Assembly: GCF_965205175.1 (NCBI RefSeq)
Contig: NZ_OZ242038.1
Location: 992,001-1,056,000 of the forward strand
DNA from: Poriferisodalis sp965205175
Lineage (GTDB): Bacteria; Actinomycetota; Acidimicrobiia; Acidimicrobiales; Poriferisodalaceae
Length of the DNA: 64,000 nt
Direction: 5' to 3'
The notes under the pieces are model-generated. The model searched no databases and was not told the DNA's origin. It saw nothing but the letters and a program-made list of their open reading frames with translations. Shown piece by piece: positions 45,072 through 53,786 of this stretch. The number at the start of each line of letters is the position of its first letter. Position 1 is the first letter of the stretch. The translations under genes and the position numbers were made by a program.

Positions 45072-45122
45072 TCCGAGAATGCCGCTATTCGCGATGACGG
45101 CCCGCGTGAGTACTGGGGAGTC

Positions 45123-45800
45123 ATGTCGCATCAGCTGGATCCCGAGCGGCTTGCACGCCAAGTGCGCTGGCACGCGCTTCCGGTGGAGTGGGAGCAGCTT
45201 GACTACGCCACCTTCCTCGAGCGCCGCCGGGACCTCATCGCTCAGGTCGTGCGCGACGGGTTCGAGCGCCTTTGGGACGACAAGGCCGTTCCGGAACCAT
45301 CATCGACGCTCGCAGACTTGCTTGCCGTCGGTGAGTCGCAGACCGTCGAGTACAAGTCGACTGCCCGTTGGAACAAGCACGCCGGCAAGGCCGACAAGAA
45401 GATGGAGCACGTCATCGCCAAGAGCGTGTGCGGATTTCTCAACGCCGAGGGCGGGACGCTGCTCATCGGCGTGGACGACGAAGCCAATGTGCTCGGTCTC
45501 GATGATTACATGCAGACGCTGGGCGGCAGAGCGAACTGCGACGGCTACGAACTCGTCCTGCGCCAACTGCTCGACGACAGACTGTCGATCCAGACGGTCG
45601 GTGTCGTTCGCATCAGCTTCGATCAGTTCGCAGATGTCGATGTCTGCTTGGTATCGGTCGCAGCATCAGGCAAGCCCGTATTCTCGAAGCCGCACGAGGG
45701 CGGGCAGCTGCACACTGAGTTCTGGGTCCGAATCGGCAATGCGACGAAGCAGTTGCACGGCGACGACCTGCTCGACTACCAGTCGGACCACTGGGGCTGA
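45123..45800 (+). CDS. AlbA_2 (Schlafen-type) domain protein, probably the C-terminal half of the preceding gene
   Basis: A 225-aa protein with an AlbA_2 / divergent AAA-4 domain: LLAVGESQTVEYKST, VCGFLNAEGGTLLIGVDDEANVLGLDDY and a C-terminal HTEFWVRIGNATKQL. It is in the same frame as the DUF262 gene; codons 45072-45122 continue as SENAAIRDDGPREYW, which fits the usual end of a DUF1524 domain. Its own ATG 45123 has GGGGAG only 2 nt upstream, a poor spacing. The simplest reading is one gene of 759 codons broken by, or read through, one TGA. A Schlafen-like domain suits nucleic-acid sensing or cleavage in defence. Confidence 0.8.
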   Translation: MSHQLDPERLARQVRWHALPVEWEQLDYATFLERRRDLIAQVVRDGFERLWDDKAVPEPSSTLADLLAVGESQTVEYKSTARWNKHAGKADKKMEHVIAKSVCGFLNAEGGTLLIGVDDEANVLGLDDYMQTLGGRANCDGYELVLRQLLDDRLSIQTVGVVRISFDQFADVDVCLVSVAASGKPVFSKPHEGGQLHTEFWVRIGNATKQLHGDDLLDYQSDHWG

Positions 45801-45834
45801 GGTCCGCCGAGTTCCGCCTCGGCAACAGCGTGAG

Positions 45835-46431
45835 CTACGTTCTGGCAGTGGCCTCGCGGCGGTCGTCGGTCGCGACTTCGGACAACGATGCGAGGGCCGT
45901 TCGCAGCTGCGCGTCGAGGTCGGAGTTGCGCACGAACCCGCTGCTGGTGTCGAAATTCTCGCCGAACTTGGGGATGGCCAGGCTGGCCAGCACCTGGCTG
46001 CCGAAATACCTCGCGAGCTCACCGGCGGCCCGCAGCACGAAGCCGCCTCCGCCGCTGCCCGGCGACGTCGACAGCATCACGATCGGGCGGCCTTGGTACA
46101 CGCGCATGTCGATTCTCGACGCCCAGTCGAAGACGTTCTTGTAGGCGGCGGTGTACGAGCCGTTGTGCTCGGCGAACGAGATCAACAACGCGTCCGCCGA
46201 GCCGATCAGGCGGTAGAAGTCGTGGGCTTGCTGCGGAATCCCATCGGCGTTCTGCCGGTCGATGCTGTAGATCGGCATCTCGAAGTCGTTCAGGTCGAGC
46301 GTGCTGGTCTCTACTGCACCACTCGACAGGCCCTCGATGTGCCCCCCGGCGATCAGGCGGACGGCGTAGCCGACGAGCTGTCGGTTGATGGACTCGCTGC
46401 TGTTGGAAGCAGCAAACGCCAAGAGCTTCAT
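45835..46431 (-). CDS. NADPH-dependent FMN reductase family protein
   Basis: A 198-aa flavodoxin-like protein. MKLLAFAASNSSESINRQLVGYA is the FMN phosphate-binding start; DFEMPIYSID, ADALLISFAEHNGSYTAAYKNVFDW and GRPIVMLSTSPGSGGGGFVL are typical of SsuE/ArsH-like reductases. It makes reduced FMN or reduces quinones or azo compounds. It lies tail-to-tail with the AlbA_2 gene. Confidence 0.87.
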   Translation of the reverse strand: MKLLAFAASNSSESINRQLVGYAVRLIAGGHIEGLSSGAVETSTLDLNDFEMPIYSIDRQNADGIPQQAHDFYRLIGSADALLISFAEHNGSYTAAYKNVFDWASRIDMRVYQGRPIVMLSTSPGSGGGGFVLRAAGELARYFGSQVLASLAIPKFGENFDTSSGFVRNSDLDAQLRTALASLSEVATDDRREATART

Positions 46432-46762
46432 CTCGCGAGCCTCGTTTCGCAGCAGCACCAGTGAGAAGTCAATTCGGACGCAACCGAGAGCACGCGAGTC
46501 GGGCCGGCCGCATCGTTCAGCATGGCAAACCCGCAGGTGCGTGGTGCATCGTAGGTGCGAACTTGCGAGCAACCGCTGCGCCGACATGTCCGGTCTCACA
46601 GGGCGGTGCTTGGCATCGGGGACACCGATCCGATGGCCGCTGGACTGGGGCGCCCGCATGGGCGCGTTGCTGATGCTGGCGTCCACGACCGTGTGAGGCT
46701 TGTGGCCTATGCTGTTCTGTGTTCATGTATACAAGAATACAGAACACTGCTAGTCTTGTGTC
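46432..46762. other. gene-free stretch before the AbiE-type pair
   Basis: The first 280 bases between the FMN reductase and the antitoxin gene show short open frames but nothing I recognise. The last 50 bases hold the AbiE operator and promoter described separately. Confidence 0.5.
46713..46756 (+). promoter_or_regulatory. operator and -10 box of the AbiE-type operon
   Basis: A 12-bp inverted repeat, TGTTCTGTGTTC (46713-46724) and GAATACAGAACA (46735-46746), matches in 11 of 12 positions around a 10-bp spacer. TAGTCT (46751-46756) is a -10 box 6 nt before the GTG start, so the message is probably leaderless. The inverted repeat covers the expected -35 region. AbiEi antitoxins are known to repress their own promoter by binding inverted repeats, which fits this site. 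Confidence 0.75.
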
Positions 46763-47806
46763 GTGCCCAGACGGACCAGCGGTGAGATCGAGCGGGATGC
46801 CATCGATGATCTGATCGCCGCGCTGTCAGATCTGGCAATTCCCGCCGCGCTCGCCCCGCGGACAACTCCCGTTTGCGGAGACGGTGATGCTGTGCTCGAC
46901 ATTGCGGGTCGCCGATTCGATGTCGAGGTAAAGCCGGTGATCACAGCTGCGCAGGACGGGCTGCGTCGACAGGCCGAAACGCGGCGGGTGCCGCTGATCT
47001 GCGTCGCGGACCGGATCGCGGCCGAAGCTAAGCGATCTTTGAGCGATGCTCGGGTCAACTTCTTCGACCGTCGCGGGCACCTGCGAATTGTTGACCCGCC
47101 CATCGTGATTGATGCGAAGGTGGCACCGGCGCTGCCGGGAGCATTGAGTGCAGGTGCCTCGCTCAGGAGCCAGGTCTCCAAGGAAGTGGCTGTCGCTTGC
47201 TTGCTGACACCGCATCAGCGTCACGGCGTACGCGAGATCGCCCGCTACATCCACCGAGCCCCGAGCGCAGTATCCGGTGCCATGGCGGACTTGCGAGACG
47301 ATGGTCTACTGACCGCCAAGGGTGAGGCGTTAGTCCCAGAGCTATTTTGGGAGCTGGTGGGAGAGTGGAGGAGCAAACCCATCTCACTGGCTGCGCTGCC
47401 GGACCCAAGCGCTCACGGCGCGGAGAGGCTCCAGCTTGGCTTGGACCAGCCGGACGAGACGACGGGTTGGGCTCTCACGAATACGCTCGCTGCAGTTTCG
47501 TGGGGTATGCCAATCGTCGCACGAGGCGACCATCCTCCAGACTTCTACGTACCCACGGAGTCAGAGTTCCGCGCAGCACGCTCGGTGCTTGGCGAGGTCA
47601 GCGATCCGAGCTACCGCGCATGTTCCGTCGCTGTGACACCGATTCGGCTCGCCTGTCTTCGGCGTGATGACCATTCGTTGACCACAGGGGAATGTTGGCC
47701 AGTCGCCAACCACATCGTGGTCGCCCTCGACATTGCCCAAGATCGTGCCCGCGGCCGTGAAGTGCTGGAGCAGTGGCTGCCCGAGCAGGTCGCGCGTGTC
47801 TGGTGA
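46763..47806 (+). CDS. AbiEi-type antitoxin / transcriptional regulator
   Basis: A 347-aa protein. Its first part resembles a nuclease-like core (GRRFDVEVKPV ... RRVPLICVADRIA, VNFFDRRGHLRIV). A winged-helix segment follows (ACLLTPHQRHGVREIARYIHRAPSAVSGAMADLRDDGLL), then a C-terminal domain of unclear role. The order and the adjacent nucleotidyltransferase point to the type IV AbiEi antitoxin family, in which the wHTH domain represses the operon. GTG 46763 appears leaderless. The gene overlaps the toxin gene by 11 bases. Confidence 0.75.
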   Translation: MPRRTSGEIERDAIDDLIAALSDLAIPAALAPRTTPVCGDGDAVLDIAGRRFDVEVKPVITAAQDGLRRQAETRRVPLICVADRIAAEAKRSLSDARVNFFDRRGHLRIVDPPIVIDAKVAPALPGALSAGASLRSQVSKEVAVACLLTPHQRHGVREIARYIHRAPSAVSGAMADLRDDGLLTAKGEALVPELFWELVGEWRSKPISLAALPDPSAHGAERLQLGLDQPDETTGWALTNTLAAVSWGMPIVARGDHPPDFYVPTESEFRAARSVLGEVSDPSYRACSVAVTPIRLACLRRDDHSLTTGECWPVANHIVVALDIAQDRARGREVLEQWLPEQVARVW

Positions 47807-48560
47807 TCCTGTCGTTCTCGTAGGCGACCGTCGCAACCGCATCCGATCATTTGTTGCTGCGCTGGCGCGCTTCCCGGCAGAACCCAAATGGGCTGTTGTC
47901 GGAGGTTTCGCCGTGAACGTTCGGATCAACCATGTGCATCGCATGACCAACGACATCGACATGGTGAGTCGGGAGCAGATGTCGCTCGTCGAAGTCCTCG
48001 TCCTTCAGTCCGGTGCTGACCGTGTGGATGCTGCCAAGCTGCGGCTTGACCAAGATGGCACGACAATTTCGGTCGACGTGATGGCTGATACTGCGGATAT
48101 GCCGCTGCCGACAGATTCGAGCAGCCGGGCGTTCGCGCTCGCTCGGCGCATGGCGTCGGCGACCGCCGAGTCAATGGTGCTGCAAGTCGTCGAAGGAGGA
48201 GAGACAGCCGCTAGGGCGACTGTGCCGATAGCGACCGCCGCCGCGCTCATTGCGCTGAAGACGGTGGCTATCCCGCGACGAGCGCGAAGCAACAGCCCAG
48301 CGAAGGTCGGTTCCGACATCCACGATCTTGTTCGGCTCGTTCAGGTATGCGACTTCGATGCCGTGTGCCGCGCGATGTCGAGCGGCGGTGACGACTTGCG
48401 CCAGTATGTCGGTGCCACACTCGTCAGTTGGTTCTCGCCGGACCTGGACTTGCGCTACACCTTCGCACGGCTCCGTCGGTTAGCGCGCTCGCCCGACGCT
48501 GACGCACTCACAGAAGACGATCTCGCGCTGGCCGCCGATCTCGGACGCCTTCTCAGGTAA
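47796..48560 (+). CDS. AbiEii-type nucleotidyltransferase toxin
   Basis: A 254-aa protein of the nucleotidyltransferase superfamily. WAVVGGFAVNVRINHVHRMTNDIDM (split here as GGFAVN at residues 36-41 and D53-x-D55) gives the Gly-Gly and metal-binding Asp pair; ISVDVMADTADM supplies the third acidic strand. ALKTVAIPRRARSNSPAKVGSDIHDLVRL follows, as in AbiEii/MenT-like proteins, which transfer nucleotides to tRNA or other targets and stop growth. GTG 47796 overlaps the antitoxin end, a normal arrangement for such pairs. Confidence 0.78.
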   Translation: MSGDPVVLVGDRRNRIRSFVAALARFPAEPKWAVVGGFAVNVRINHVHRMTNDIDMVSREQMSLVEVLVLQSGADRVDAAKLRLDQDGTTISVDVMADTADMPLPTDSSSRAFALARRMASATAESMVLQVVEGGETAARATVPIATAAALIALKTVAIPRRARSNSPAKVGSDIHDLVRLVQVCDFDAVCRAMSSGGDDLRQYVGATLVSWFSPDLDLRYTFARLRRLARSPDADALTEDDLALAADLGRLLR

Positions 48561-48563
48561 CTG

Positions 48564-49466
48564 CTAGTTGCAGAGGCCTTGGGCGCTGACGCCGCGCTCG
48601 GTGTAGCACATCAGCGTGGCCTCGACGTTGCGGAGCGTGAACCCTCCAGCGCTGCGGGTGGCGAACACGTGCAGGCGGTAACCGCGAATCGAGTCGTCAG
48701 GCTGACCCACGACGTCCACGGTGACCTCGCTGACGTCGTCGACCGTGGGCTCGCCGGAGATCCGCACACGCGACTCGGGTTCCGCAGATGCCATCGCGCC
48801 CGCCACGGTCCGCCCGAGCGCCGCCAGGTTCGCTGCAGTAGGTGTCGAGCCGAGCCGCGCCACAACCTCGGTCGTCGTGTCCACCGTGGCGCCCAACGGT
48901 GTCACGTACTCGCCGCTGACCCAGCCCAGCACTCCGGCGGCATGCACCTCGTGCCACGCCACGTCCGACAGCTCCTGCACCGTGCCAGTTGGGACAATGC
49001 CTGTCGCTTCCGAGTTGAGCTTGGCCACGATCTGGCCGCCCGGCTCCTCGCGTACGTTGAGCGTGCTGTCGTAGCCGATGCCGACGACTGCCAGCACCAA
49101 CTGCGGCTCCGGTGCCGGCGCATCTGCGCCGTCGTTGTCGGCGCCTTCGCCCGCCGCTGCCGCTGTGGTGGCCGTCACCACCGGCAGCACGACCGTCGTG
49201 GCCGGCGGCAGCGTCTGCACGGTGCCAATCGTGGTGGTGGGCAGCGCGTCCGGCATCGTCACTGCCGGCACCGAGGTCGTCGAACTGGCAGCGGCCTGGG
49301 CGCCGCTGTCGTCGGTGTCCCCGACCGCGACGACCAGCGCCGCAATTGCGACAACCAGCGCCAGCAATGCCACGCCCAGCGGCAGCCGATCCTTCATGGC
49401 GATCATGCCCTGCGAAGGCGGGCGCTCCGTCTCGTGGGCTTCGGGAAAATCGGTCGAACCGGTCAT
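48564..49466 (-). CDS. membrane-anchored bacterial SH3-domain protein
   Basis: A 300-aa protein with one N-terminal membrane span (LPLGVALLALVVAIAALVVAV), a Thr/Ala/Pro-rich linker, then an SH3b-like domain (STLNVREEPGGQIVAKLNSEATGIV ... WHEVHAAGVLGWVSGEYVTPL) and a C-terminal domain with a late Cys pair. SH3b domains usually bind peptidoglycan or wall peptides. ATG 49466 overlaps the stop of the upstream ABM gene as ATGA. Confidence 0.8.
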   Translation of the reverse strand: MTGSTDFPEAHETERPPSQGMIAMKDRLPLGVALLALVVAIAALVVAVGDTDDSGAQAAASSTTSVPAVTMPDALPTTTIGTVQTLPPATTVVLPVVTATTAAAAGEGADNDGADAPAPEPQLVLAVVGIGYDSTLNVREEPGGQIVAKLNSEATGIVPTGTVQELSDVAWHEVHAAGVLGWVSGEYVTPLGATVDTTTEVVARLGSTPTAANLAALGRTVAGAMASAEPESRVRISGEPTVDDVSEVTVDVVGQPDDSIRGYRLHVFATRSAGGFTLRNVEATLMCYTERGVSAQGLCN

Positions 49467-49795
49467 TGCTGTCCTTGAGTTCGGCTGTCTTTGAGATCGA
49501 GTCCGATCGCAGCGATCGGCGTGGTCATCTGCATCTGCGGCGGCGAAGCCATGAGCGGCCTGAACGCATCCATCGCCTGCTGCATGGCCGCTGTTTGACC
49601 GTGGCCCTGCATCGACTCGGCATCGGCCATGAGGGCGAAGAACCAGAACGTGTTTCCGTCACCACGGTGGTACGAGTAGATCTCGACACCCGGTTCCTGC
49701 TTGGCAGCCTCCACCATCGAGGCCAAGACGGCCTCCATCTCCTCGGCCTTGCCGTCTTGGCAGTCGAAGCTGCCGATCATCGCTGCCTTGCCCAT
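49463..49795 (-). CDS. ABM-domain (antibiotic biosynthesis monooxygenase) protein
   Basis: A 110-aa ferredoxin-like fold protein: AAMIGSFDCQDGKAEEMEAVLASMVEAAKQEPG, then YSYHRGDGNTFWFFALMADAESMQGH. It may be a cofactor-free oxygenase or a stress-related helper. It is translationally coupled to the SH3-domain gene through ATGA, although no shared role is obvious. The start is ATG 49795. Confidence 0.8.
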   Translation of the reverse strand: MGKAAMIGSFDCQDGKAEEMEAVLASMVEAAKQEPGVEIYSYHRGDGNTFWFFALMADAESMQGHGQTAAMQQAMDAFRPLMASPPQMQMTTPIAAIGLDLKDSRTQGQQ

Positions 49796-49908
49796 GGCCG
49801 CCGCTCCCGTTGGTGCTGGTGATGTTGCGGCCTCGCCGCTGTGCCATGCCTACCACGTGTCGTCGCGATATGCCGTGACCCCGAAGTCGTCCCGCTGCGG
49901 ACGAGGAG

Positions 49909-51147
49909 TCACGCAGCAGGGTTGACGAGACGGCCGACGAAGATGACGGCGCGCATCTCGCGGTGAACGATTGCCCACAGGAACGGCCGATCGGCAACGA
50001 CCGTCAACGAAGGCGGTGGAGGTGCAGATTCGTCGAATGTCATCCCTGTGGCCGCAGCCGCTTCGGTGCCCGCCTCGTCGACGACCACCTTCGCCCCGTG
50101 TACCGCAGAGGTGATGAAGATGCCCGGGGCGATACCGTCGAAACCCGCGCCAGGGCACAGCCCCAAGGGACACAGCCACGAGAAGATGTCCGCAGCAGGC
50201 AGTTCTTGGGTCCACTTGGGCATGGTGAGCTGCACGCTGCCGTGTTGTGCGACGTCGGACAATCCGGCCACGGCGGCAGCGTCCAACGCCTCCTCGACGG
50301 CCTCCAAGCCGTCCCGCTCGTGAGGGACGACGAGCCACATCGCCAGCTCGCCGCCTGCGTAGGGCAATTCGACGGCATCGGCGTTGTCCGTCACGACGTA
50401 GCGGCGATCGAGGGGCTCGTGATCGCGCATGAACGGCACGGTCACCGTCTGCCCGGCATCCGTGGTGAACTCGCCGTCGTTGGTGAGATCGGCCAAGAAC
50501 GGTTCCTGCCAGTCGGCTTGGAGATACACCGTGTTCACCAAGGTCAGCTGCTGGCCTTGGATCGTCGCTGCGTCCACCATCGCCGGAATGAGATCACGAG
50601 TGCGTTCGGACACCCAGTCGTTCACGGCAGCGGCGGCCGTCTCGCCGTCTGCGGTGTCGACGGGCTGCAGCGTTGCGCCGTAGTGCAGGGCGGCCGTGTT
50701 CAGGAACTCAGGCAGCGGGGCGAACTCGTGATCCGGGAAGAGGCGGCTGGCAACCTCCACCGTGTTGGACGCAGCCGAAGCTTCGCCCAGAGCAAGGTCG
50801 ACGGCGTTGGCGGCGCTGTGGCTGGCGTGCTCGGGGAATCCGAAGATCTGGTCCAGCGTCTCGGCGGTGTCGGCCGAAGCGCCGGCTCTGGCGAGGCTGA
50901 AGGCCATGCCGATGCTCAGCGGGCTGGACACGGCGTTGCCCTGCAGGTGACGATGGAAGTTCCAGCCGGCGGCGTTGACCCCCGCGACCCACGCCGCCGT
51001 CGGAGCGTCGGTCGCCGCAGGCAGTCGATCAGCGACAGGCTCGATGGCAGCGAGAACCCTGGACGAATCGCCGCAGGCCGCCGCAGCAACAGCCAAGCCA
51101 CCGATGGCCGCGATTCGCAGGGTCGACCCGAGACTCACTCCAGACAT
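49909..51147 (-). CDS. serpin family lipoprotein (serine protease inhibitor)
   Basis: A 412-aa secreted serpin. The lipobox is GGLAVAAAAC (Cys 25). The body has NVSSPLSIGMAFSLARAGASADTAETL-type helices (here NAVSSPLSIGMAFSLA), LTLVNTVYLQADWQEPF, VPFMRDHEPL and the C-terminal DRPFLWAIVHREMRAVIFVGRLVNP. The reactive-loop hinge reads GTEAAAATG; small residues there are the mark of an inhibitory serpin. The loop then has a run of four Pro, which is unusual. It would inhibit proteases at the cell surface, for example from grazers or competitors. Confidence 0.9.
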   Translation of the reverse strand: MSGVSLGSTLRIAAIGGLAVAAAACGDSSRVLAAIEPVADRLPAATDAPTAAWVAGVNAAGWNFHRHLQGNAVSSPLSIGMAFSLARAGASADTAETLDQIFGFPEHASHSAANAVDLALGEASAASNTVEVASRLFPDHEFAPLPEFLNTAALHYGATLQPVDTADGETAAAAVNDWVSERTRDLIPAMVDAATIQGQQLTLVNTVYLQADWQEPFLADLTNDGEFTTDAGQTVTVPFMRDHEPLDRRYVVTDNADAVELPYAGGELAMWLVVPHERDGLEAVEEALDAAAVAGLSDVAQHGSVQLTMPKWTQELPAADIFSWLCPLGLCPGAGFDGIAPGIFITSAVHGAKVVVDEAGTEAAAATGMTFDESAPPPPSLTVVADRPFLWAIVHREMRAVIFVGRLVNPAA

Positions 51148-51379
51148 TGTGCTACATCGACGGTGTGGTGCTGACGCGGGTACGTGGCCGCATTGAACGT
51201 TGCTGCGATGGCAGGCGTGACCGCGGCCATCGCGCCTTCCAGATTTCTCACGCTCCTGACCCTTGGACGCCCGAGACGTGTGAGACACTGAGCAATGGAA
51301 CCGATCGCGAGCTCAAGAGCGTCGGGCGCCAAGCCCGCGGCGGGTTGCGGTCCCGACCTGAAGACGAGGAGATGACGAC

Positions 51380-52441
51380 ATGTCGACCCGAAAGACTGGC
51401 TGGTTGAGAGCGGCAGCCGGGTTGGCAGCCATTGCCCTCGCCGCTGCTGCTTGCGGCGGCGGGACGACGGCGGGCACCACCGTCGATGCCGGGGACACGA
51501 CTCCGGCCGCAGCGGCCCAGACGTCGGTCACGACGGCCCCCACAACTGCAGTGACGAGCACTGGGGCCGGTCCGGCCGAGGCACCGCTCACATTCCTGGT
51601 CGCTGCTCTGGAGAAGAGCAGCAGCCGCGCCGTGCGCGGCAGCATGCAGACGAGTGTCGGCGCGATGGGGGACATCGTCGTGCAGTTCGAGGCTGATGCC
51701 GACGGCAACCTGTCGTTGGCGTGGAGCTTCAACGAGGCGATGAGCGCTGGCGTCAGCGGGCTGGGCGTCGAGACCCGGTTCGTCGACGGCAACGTCTACG
51801 CGCAGTTCGTGGTGCCCGAAGGAGCGCCTAGCTTCGTCCGCGAGACCATGCCGGCGGGCTGGTTCACGGCCGACGCGAACAGTGCCGCAGAGCTGGGCGC
51901 TGTATGTCCGTCGACACGTCCCGGCGCGGCACCCGATGACGGGACGTGCCTGTCGCCCACTGACCATTCGTGGCTCATCCAGCACATGGTCAGCGCTGAG
52001 TTGGTCGGCCAAGCCGACATCGACGGCGAAGCGACGACCCACCTGCGCGGCACGCTGGACCTGGCCGCGGCGTCGGAGGGCTTGTTCGACGGGAACGATT
52101 CCGGCGACGGCGTGGACGTCTTCGACGAGGACATCTTCCCCGAGGAACTCGTGTACGACCTGTGGGTTGACGCTGACCATCTGCTGCGGCGTGTCAGCTT
52201 CGACATGGGTGCCCTGCTGGGAGACTTCCTCGAGAGCCTCAGCGCTGATGAGCCAGGGGCTGAACCGGAAGAGTTGGCGGGCTTGCTCGGCGCTGCGGTC
52301 ACGGTGGACTTCCACGACTACGACACCGGCATGGTCATCGAAGCACCCCCGCAGGACGCCATCGTCGGCGACATCGGCGATGTGATGGGCGCTGTTGGCG
52401 GCGAGGACTCCGGCGAGGGTTCGACGCAGGGACGTTCGTAG
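51380..52441 (+). CDS. lipoprotein, LppX/LprG-like fold
   Basis: A 353-aa lipoprotein: signal peptide and lipobox (AAIALAAAAC), a Thr/Ala linker, then a domain starting LTFLVAALEKSSSRAVRGSMQTSVGAMGD and including MLTETRF-like strands (VETRFVDGNVYAQFVVP) and ELVYDLWVDADHLLRRVSFDM. The strand pattern resembles the LppX/LprG carriers of lipids in actinobacteria, but an acidic insert and poor motif conservation leave this uncertain. ATG 51380 follows GAGGAG. Confidence 0.7.
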   Translation: MSTRKTGWLRAAAGLAAIALAAAACGGGTTAGTTVDAGDTTPAAAAQTSVTTAPTTAVTSTGAGPAEAPLTFLVAALEKSSSRAVRGSMQTSVGAMGDIVVQFEADADGNLSLAWSFNEAMSAGVSGLGVETRFVDGNVYAQFVVPEGAPSFVRETMPAGWFTADANSAAELGAVCPSTRPGAAPDDGTCLSPTDHSWLIQHMVSAELVGQADIDGEATTHLRGTLDLAAASEGLFDGNDSGDGVDVFDEDIFPEELVYDLWVDADHLLRRVSFDMGALLGDFLESLSADEPGAEPEELAGLLGAAVTVDFHDYDTGMVIEAPPQDAIVGDIGDVMGAVGGEDSGEGSTQGRS

Positions 52442-52457
52442 CGAAGAGCTTGTTGCC

Positions 52458-52865
52458 ATGCCAGTCGCGGGGACGGAGGGTAGCCGACGCGACCGGGGCT
52501 GGCCGAATCAGCGGACCCTGTTGCTGTACCTCGTGGGAGGATTGCTGATCGCGGCCGTCCCCGTAGCGGTGTCGCGCCTCGTGGAGCAGCCGAGCGCGCA
52601 GACCCACGTCATCGACATCCCCCACGGCACCGCCGAACGTCTGGCGTCCGGGGAGGATGTCGAGATCATTCCCGAGGAGCTGGAGTTCCGGATGCGCGAC
52701 GCATTGGTCATCGTGAATCGTGACTCGGTGAAGCACACCATCGGCCCTTTCGAGGTGGAACCGGGCGAGACGTTCGAGCGCACGTTCGGCGAGGCGGCGG
52801 CGTTCGCCGGCTACTGCTCATTGCACCCCGCCGGCAGCATTCGCATTTCGGTCGGCGGCGACTGA
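52458..52865 (+). CDS. membrane-anchored cupredoxin-domain protein
   Basis: A 135-aa protein with one membrane span (LLLYLVGGLLIAAVPVAV) and a cupredoxin-like fold. Candidate type 1 copper ligands are His in VKHTIGPF and the Cys and His in YCSLHPAG; no Met ligand is obvious after the last His. It may be an electron carrier or copper-binding protein on the outer face. ATG 52458 is chosen; an upstream GTG/ATG frame overlaps the previous gene. It starts 16 bp after the lipoprotein gene. Confidence 0.75.
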   Translation: MPVAGTEGSRRDRGWPNQRTLLLYLVGGLLIAAVPVAVSRLVEQPSAQTHVIDIPHGTAERLASGEDVEIIPEELEFRMRDALVIVNRDSVKHTIGPFEVEPGETFERTFGEAAAFAGYCSLHPAGSIRISVGGD

Positions 52866-52965
52866 ATCACGGCGAGGCGTAGACGCGGACGATGCGGTTG
52901 CCCATGACGCGGTCGGTGTTCGTAGGCCGCCGCGGCGCTTCACGCGCATGAGGCAGACTGAACCC

Positions 52966-53766
52966 ATGGCAGATGAAGGCTTGACAGCTTCAGGACCGGT
53001 GATCGATCTGTCGGTCGAGGTGACCGGCGATGTGGACACGGTCTGGCGCGCGGTCGCCACAGGCCCGGGGATTTCTGCTTGGTACGTGCCCCACACTGTG
53101 GAGGAGCGCACCGGGGGCGCTGCGACGGCGTCGTTCGGACCTGAGCCGGAGATGCAGATCGAAGGCCGTGTCGCCGTGTGGGAACCGCCGCGTCGGGTCG
53201 TCTTCGACGGCGGCGAGGCCGTCGAAGGGTTGACCTTCGAGTGGACCGTCGAACCCCGCAATGACCACACCTGTGCCGTGCGGCTGCGCAACAGCGGTTT
53301 CGGAGACGCAGACCCGCAGTACGACGCCATGGTGGACGGCTGGAAGCTGTTCATGTCCAATCTGCAGCTCCACCTTGAGCACTTTGCGGGTCAGACGGCC
53401 ACGTCGGTCCTCGCCATGGTCATGTGGCCGGTCACGGCTGAGCAGGGCTGGAAAGTGCTGGCCGAAGGGCTGGGGATCGAGCAGATGCCAAGCGTCGGCG
53501 AGCGGTTCGACGCCGTCGCAGACGACGAAACGAAGCTGGGCGGCTCGGTCGTCGACACCGGCCCTCGTCGCATCGCCTTGCTGTTGGACACCCCCGCAGC
53601 CGGCACCGGGTTCCTGACTTCGGAGCTGAACGGCGACACGGCCATGGTCTCGGTCTGGCTCTACCTCTACGGACCCGAGGGTGCGGCAGCCGCTGAGCGT
53701 GACGACCCCCGTTGGCGGGCGTGGCTCGACAGCCGCGCCCCGCAGGCCGCAGCCGCTCCTGGCTGA
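52966..53766 (+). CDS. SRPBCC (AHSA1-like) family protein
   Basis: A 266-aa helix-grip protein. IDLSVEVTGDVDTVWRAVATGPGISAWYVP is the typical start of the AHSA1/CalC family, and WEPPRRVVFDGGEAVEGLTFEWTV and MVDGWKLFMSNLQLHLEHFA complete the first domain. A second, weaker domain of the same kind follows from about residue 145. These proteins bind hydrophobic ligands. The start is ATG 52966; ATG 52948 is also in frame. Confidence 0.8.
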   Translation: MADEGLTASGPVIDLSVEVTGDVDTVWRAVATGPGISAWYVPHTVEERTGGAATASFGPEPEMQIEGRVAVWEPPRRVVFDGGEAVEGLTFEWTVEPRNDHTCAVRLRNSGFGDADPQYDAMVDGWKLFMSNLQLHLEHFAGQTATSVLAMVMWPVTAEQGWKVLAEGLGIEQMPSVGERFDAVADDETKLGGSVVDTGPRRIALLLDTPAAGTGFLTSELNGDTAMVSVWLYLYGPEGAAAAERDDPRWRAWLDSRAPQAAAAPG

Positions 53767-53786
53767 CCCAACCGACAGCGTGTTGG

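Noticed and set aside
52862..52960. Minus-strand open stretch ending DRVMGNRIVRVYASP
   Set aside because: It looks somewhat protein-like, but it is only about 35-40 codons, lacks a ribosome site and overlaps the start of the SRPBCC gene on the other strand.
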